A stretch of DNA of 7,637 nucleotides from Eubacteriales bacterium (GTDB taxonomy: Bacteria > Bacillota > Clostridia > Peptostreptococcales > Anaerovoracaceae): positions 1-7,637 of the forward strand of contig JAQXNW010000167.1 in the NCBI GenBank assembly GCA_029098205.1. The letters are read 5' to 3'. Made by a program: the position numbers and the translations under genes. This document shows positions 6,065 to 7,637 of the stretch, piece after piece. How positions within the stretch are numbered: position 1 is the stretch's first letter; every line of letters starts with the position of its first letter. Below the pieces are notes generated by a model that worked only from the letters and a program-made list of their open reading frames with translations, did no database searches and was not told where the DNA came from.

Positions 6065-7105
6065 ATGAAACTTAAATATAAGATCATTCCGCGCGGCGCT
6101 GCGAATGGACAGGTTCCTCTGAACTGGGTGTTCCTGGACAAGAAAGATATTGACGCAGCCGGACTTACTCATCTCGACGCGGTCCGCCTGATCGCGAATG
6201 AAATGGGAACGGACTGCGCGGCCGTTGATATCATGGATATGGAAGGCGTTACCTGCACGAGCGACGGAATCATCGCTCCGGGTGCTGTATGCGGCGTTGC
6301 TTCTGTAGATCACCGGATGATCAACCGGGAATTCGGATACTTGAACGTTTCCCCGATTCCGTTCACGGAAAAAATGCTGGAAGAAGAAACGCACATGAAG
6401 CTTTGGCTGACAGAACCGTATCATGGACGCACAATCTATAAAGGGCCTAGCACAGCGGACCGCGGTGCGAGAGCCAGTCATAACGAGAATATGACGATGA
6501 CGGGCCGGATCTGCAACAATAACGTTGGTTCGGAAGTCATGAACATGCTGGAAATGACAGAGATCCTGGCGCCGTACTTCGGTATTTACCAGCTGATGAC
6601 AGGCGGAGATGTATACATCGGAAAAGCCGGCCCGATCGTATCGGTCGGCATCGGCATGATCGTCAGCGAGCGGCATGGACGTATTTTCGGAAGCGACAAT
6701 CTGGGCGCTTACAAGGCAGGCATGACGGCGCATAACTCCGGAAAATACGCGAAGACAGTAAAGAGCGATTATCCGGCCATTGTCGCGCCGAAATCGGTTC
6801 TTGCGGAGTATACGCTCCGCGCGCTGGATATCGGATTGGTTCCGGGTCTGGACATCGGCTGCTCGCCGGCCTGCATCGAGCTTGCGCGTGCATATGGAAA
6901 GCCGGTTGCAGTGGATAATATTTCGGACCGTGCATGGGAAGAGCTCGAGAGCATCGGATTTACGAAGGATTATGTAACGAGTCCGAGAGATGTTCTTACC
7001 CGTGAGGAGATCATCAAGTATGCGGATGAAATTATCCCGGGTATGGACGGTGCTAAGCACTACGCGGCTTCTGAGATTATTCAGGATCAGGAGCTTACCT
7101 GGTAA
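6065..7105 (+). CDS. Hypothetical protein, probable enzyme of unknown family
   Basis: A 346-residue soluble protein I cannot assign to a family. AGGAGG (6052-6057) lies seven bases before the ATG, and this site overlaps the previous stop codon. Visible landmarks: Cys51, Cys64 and Cys76 in the first third; GRICNNN (147-153); a Gly-rich core around residues 180-214 (GGDVYIGKAGPIVSVG, then HGRIFGSDNLG); and PGLDIGCSPAC (260-270), which gives a Cys-x3-Cys pair (266, 270). The C-terminal part (from about 240) alternates strands and helices in a Rossmann-like manner (AIVAPKSV, KPVAVDNIS). No signal peptide, no membrane segment and no classic nucleotide-binding loop is seen. Conserved-looking Gly, Cys and His positions suggest a catalytic role. 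A strong terminator follows, so it ends its transcript. Coupling to the 127-residue protein suggests a two-subunit unit. Confidence 0.8.
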   Translation: MKLKYKIIPRGAANGQVPLNWVFLDKKDIDAAGLTHLDAVRLIANEMGTDCAAVDIMDMEGVTCTSDGIIAPGAVCGVASVDHRMINREFGYLNVSPIPFTEKMLEEETHMKLWLTEPYHGRTIYKGPSTADRGARASHNENMTMTGRICNNNVGSEVMNMLEMTEILAPYFGIYQLMTGGDVYIGKAGPIVSVGIGMIVSERHGRIFGSDNLGAYKAGMTAHNSGKYAKTVKSDYPAIVAPKSVLAEYTLRALDIGLVPGLDIGCSPACIELARAYGKPVAVDNISDRAWEELESIGFTKDYVTSPRDVLTREEIIKYADEIIPGMDGAKHYAASEIIQDQELTW

Positions 7106-7138
7106 CAGAAGCGGTTTCTTCCGGATGGAAGAAGTCGC

Positions 7139-7173
7139 ACAGGCTCCGGTTTTATACTCGGAGCCTGTTTTTT
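7139..7173 (+). terminator. Strong intrinsic terminator after the 346-residue gene
   Basis: A perfect 10-bp stem (7139-7148 with 7159-7168) with a 10-nt loop is followed by an unbroken T run to 7173. It lies 33 nt after the stop codon. It separates the antiporter/unknown-gene unit from the LarA-like gene, which therefore probably has its own promoter in the AT-rich stretch 7205-7260. I could not place that promoter confidently. Confidence 0.9.
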
Positions 7174-7276
7174 ATCCATGGAAGCGCTGAATGGTCGGAT
7201 GTGCATGGAAAAAGGGATTGGAAAATGATTTTTTGATCTGAAAATTTATAGATAATGAAGAAAGGAATCAGATTTT

Positions 7277-7637
7277 ATGTCAGGCGTTACGAAACTATAC
7301 AGTCAGTTTCAGATCCCGAAATTTGTCCGGATGAAACAGGACTTCCCGCATAATGAACTTTCAGAGGAAGAAATCATCCGCATTATCGATGAGAACTTCC
7401 ATCGTCCGGAAATCGCGGAAAGAATCAAACCGGGCATGCGGATCTGCATCACGGCGGGAAGCCGGGGACTTTCGAATATTCTCCTGATCGATCAGGAAGT
7501 CGTTCGGCAGGTCAAAAACCTGGGAGCGGAGCCGTTCCTGATTCCAGCTATGGGAAGCCACGGCGGCGCGACGGCCGAGGGACAGCTTGGTATCCTGGCG
7601 TCGTATGGGATTACGGAAGAGTCTGTCGGATGCCCGA
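7277..7637 (+). CDS. LarA-like DUF2088 protein (N-terminal part; runs off the window)
   Basis: The first 120 residues of a LarA-like (DUF2088, lactate racemase domain) protein; the frame is open at the window end. AAAGGA (7261-7266) sits ten bases before the ATG. Residues 52-119 match the family's N-terminal Rossmann-like domain: ITAGSRGLSNI (58-68), then the strand-turn PAMGSHGGATAEGQ (90-103), then LASYGITEESVG (107-118). His95 in GSHGG corresponds by position to the catalytic His of the TGxHR motif in LarA. LarA itself is a nickel-dependent lactate racemase using the NPN pincer cofactor made by LarB, LarC and LarE. Many DUF2088 relatives act on other 2-hydroxy acids or are uncharacterised, so lactate is not assured. 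The nickel/cofactor-binding His and Lys and the C-terminal domain lie beyond the window. No larB, larC or larE is present here. Confidence 0.88.
   Translation, partial: MSGVTKLYSQFQIPKFVRMKQDFPHNELSEEEIIRIIDENFHRPEIAERIKPGMRICITAGSRGLSNILLIDQEVVRQVKNLGAEPFLIPAMGSHGGATAEGQLGILASYGITEESVGCP

Noticed and set aside
5534..7060. A 508-codon open frame on the minus strand opposite the two unknown genes
   Set aside because: It lies antisense to two genes with good ribosome binding sites, has an Arg/Cys/His/Phe-heavy composition typical of a shadow frame, and resembles no family.

Overview
The window looks like chromosomal DNA from an anaerobic Gram-positive bacterium (Bacillota, Clostridia-like). 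Most genes have strong AGGAGG-type ribosome binding sites, coding GC is close to half by eye, intergenic DNA is AT-rich, and factor-independent terminators are clear. Families present include a His-tailed CsoR-type metal sensor, a C_GCAxxG_C_C protein, an NhaC antiporter and a LarA-like DUF2088 protein. No rRNA, tRNA, insertion sequence, phage gene or CRISPR array was seen.

Left part (about 1-1661, plus strand): the 3' part of a CsoR/RcnR-family repressor with a His-rich N-terminus, a small Cys-rich C_GCAxxG_C_C protein, and an unrecognised 147-residue protein with an acidic tail. These end at a 16-bp stem terminator that can work in both directions.

Middle (1765-4021): two paralogous LysR-type regulators lie head to tail on the minus strand with an ATGA overlap. 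They are divergent from the gene on their right across a 428-bp AT-rich region. That region holds an ATC-N9-GAT dyad, repeated ATTGTAT motifs and a candidate structured leader RNA next to the antiporter gene.

Right part (4022-7637, plus strand): an NhaC-family Na+/H+ (or Na+/organic acid) antiporter, a terminator hairpin, two tightly coupled genes of unknown function (127 and 346 residues), a second strong terminator, and the start of a LarA-like DUF2088 gene that runs off the window. The inferred picture is a regulated uptake and metabolism cluster for an organic acid: the LysR pair senses a ligand, NhaC moves an anion or sodium, and the two unknown proteins plus the LarA-like enzyme act on the substrate. 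The substrate cannot be read from the sequence. The unknown pair between NhaC and the LarA-like gene is the best candidate for something undescribed.
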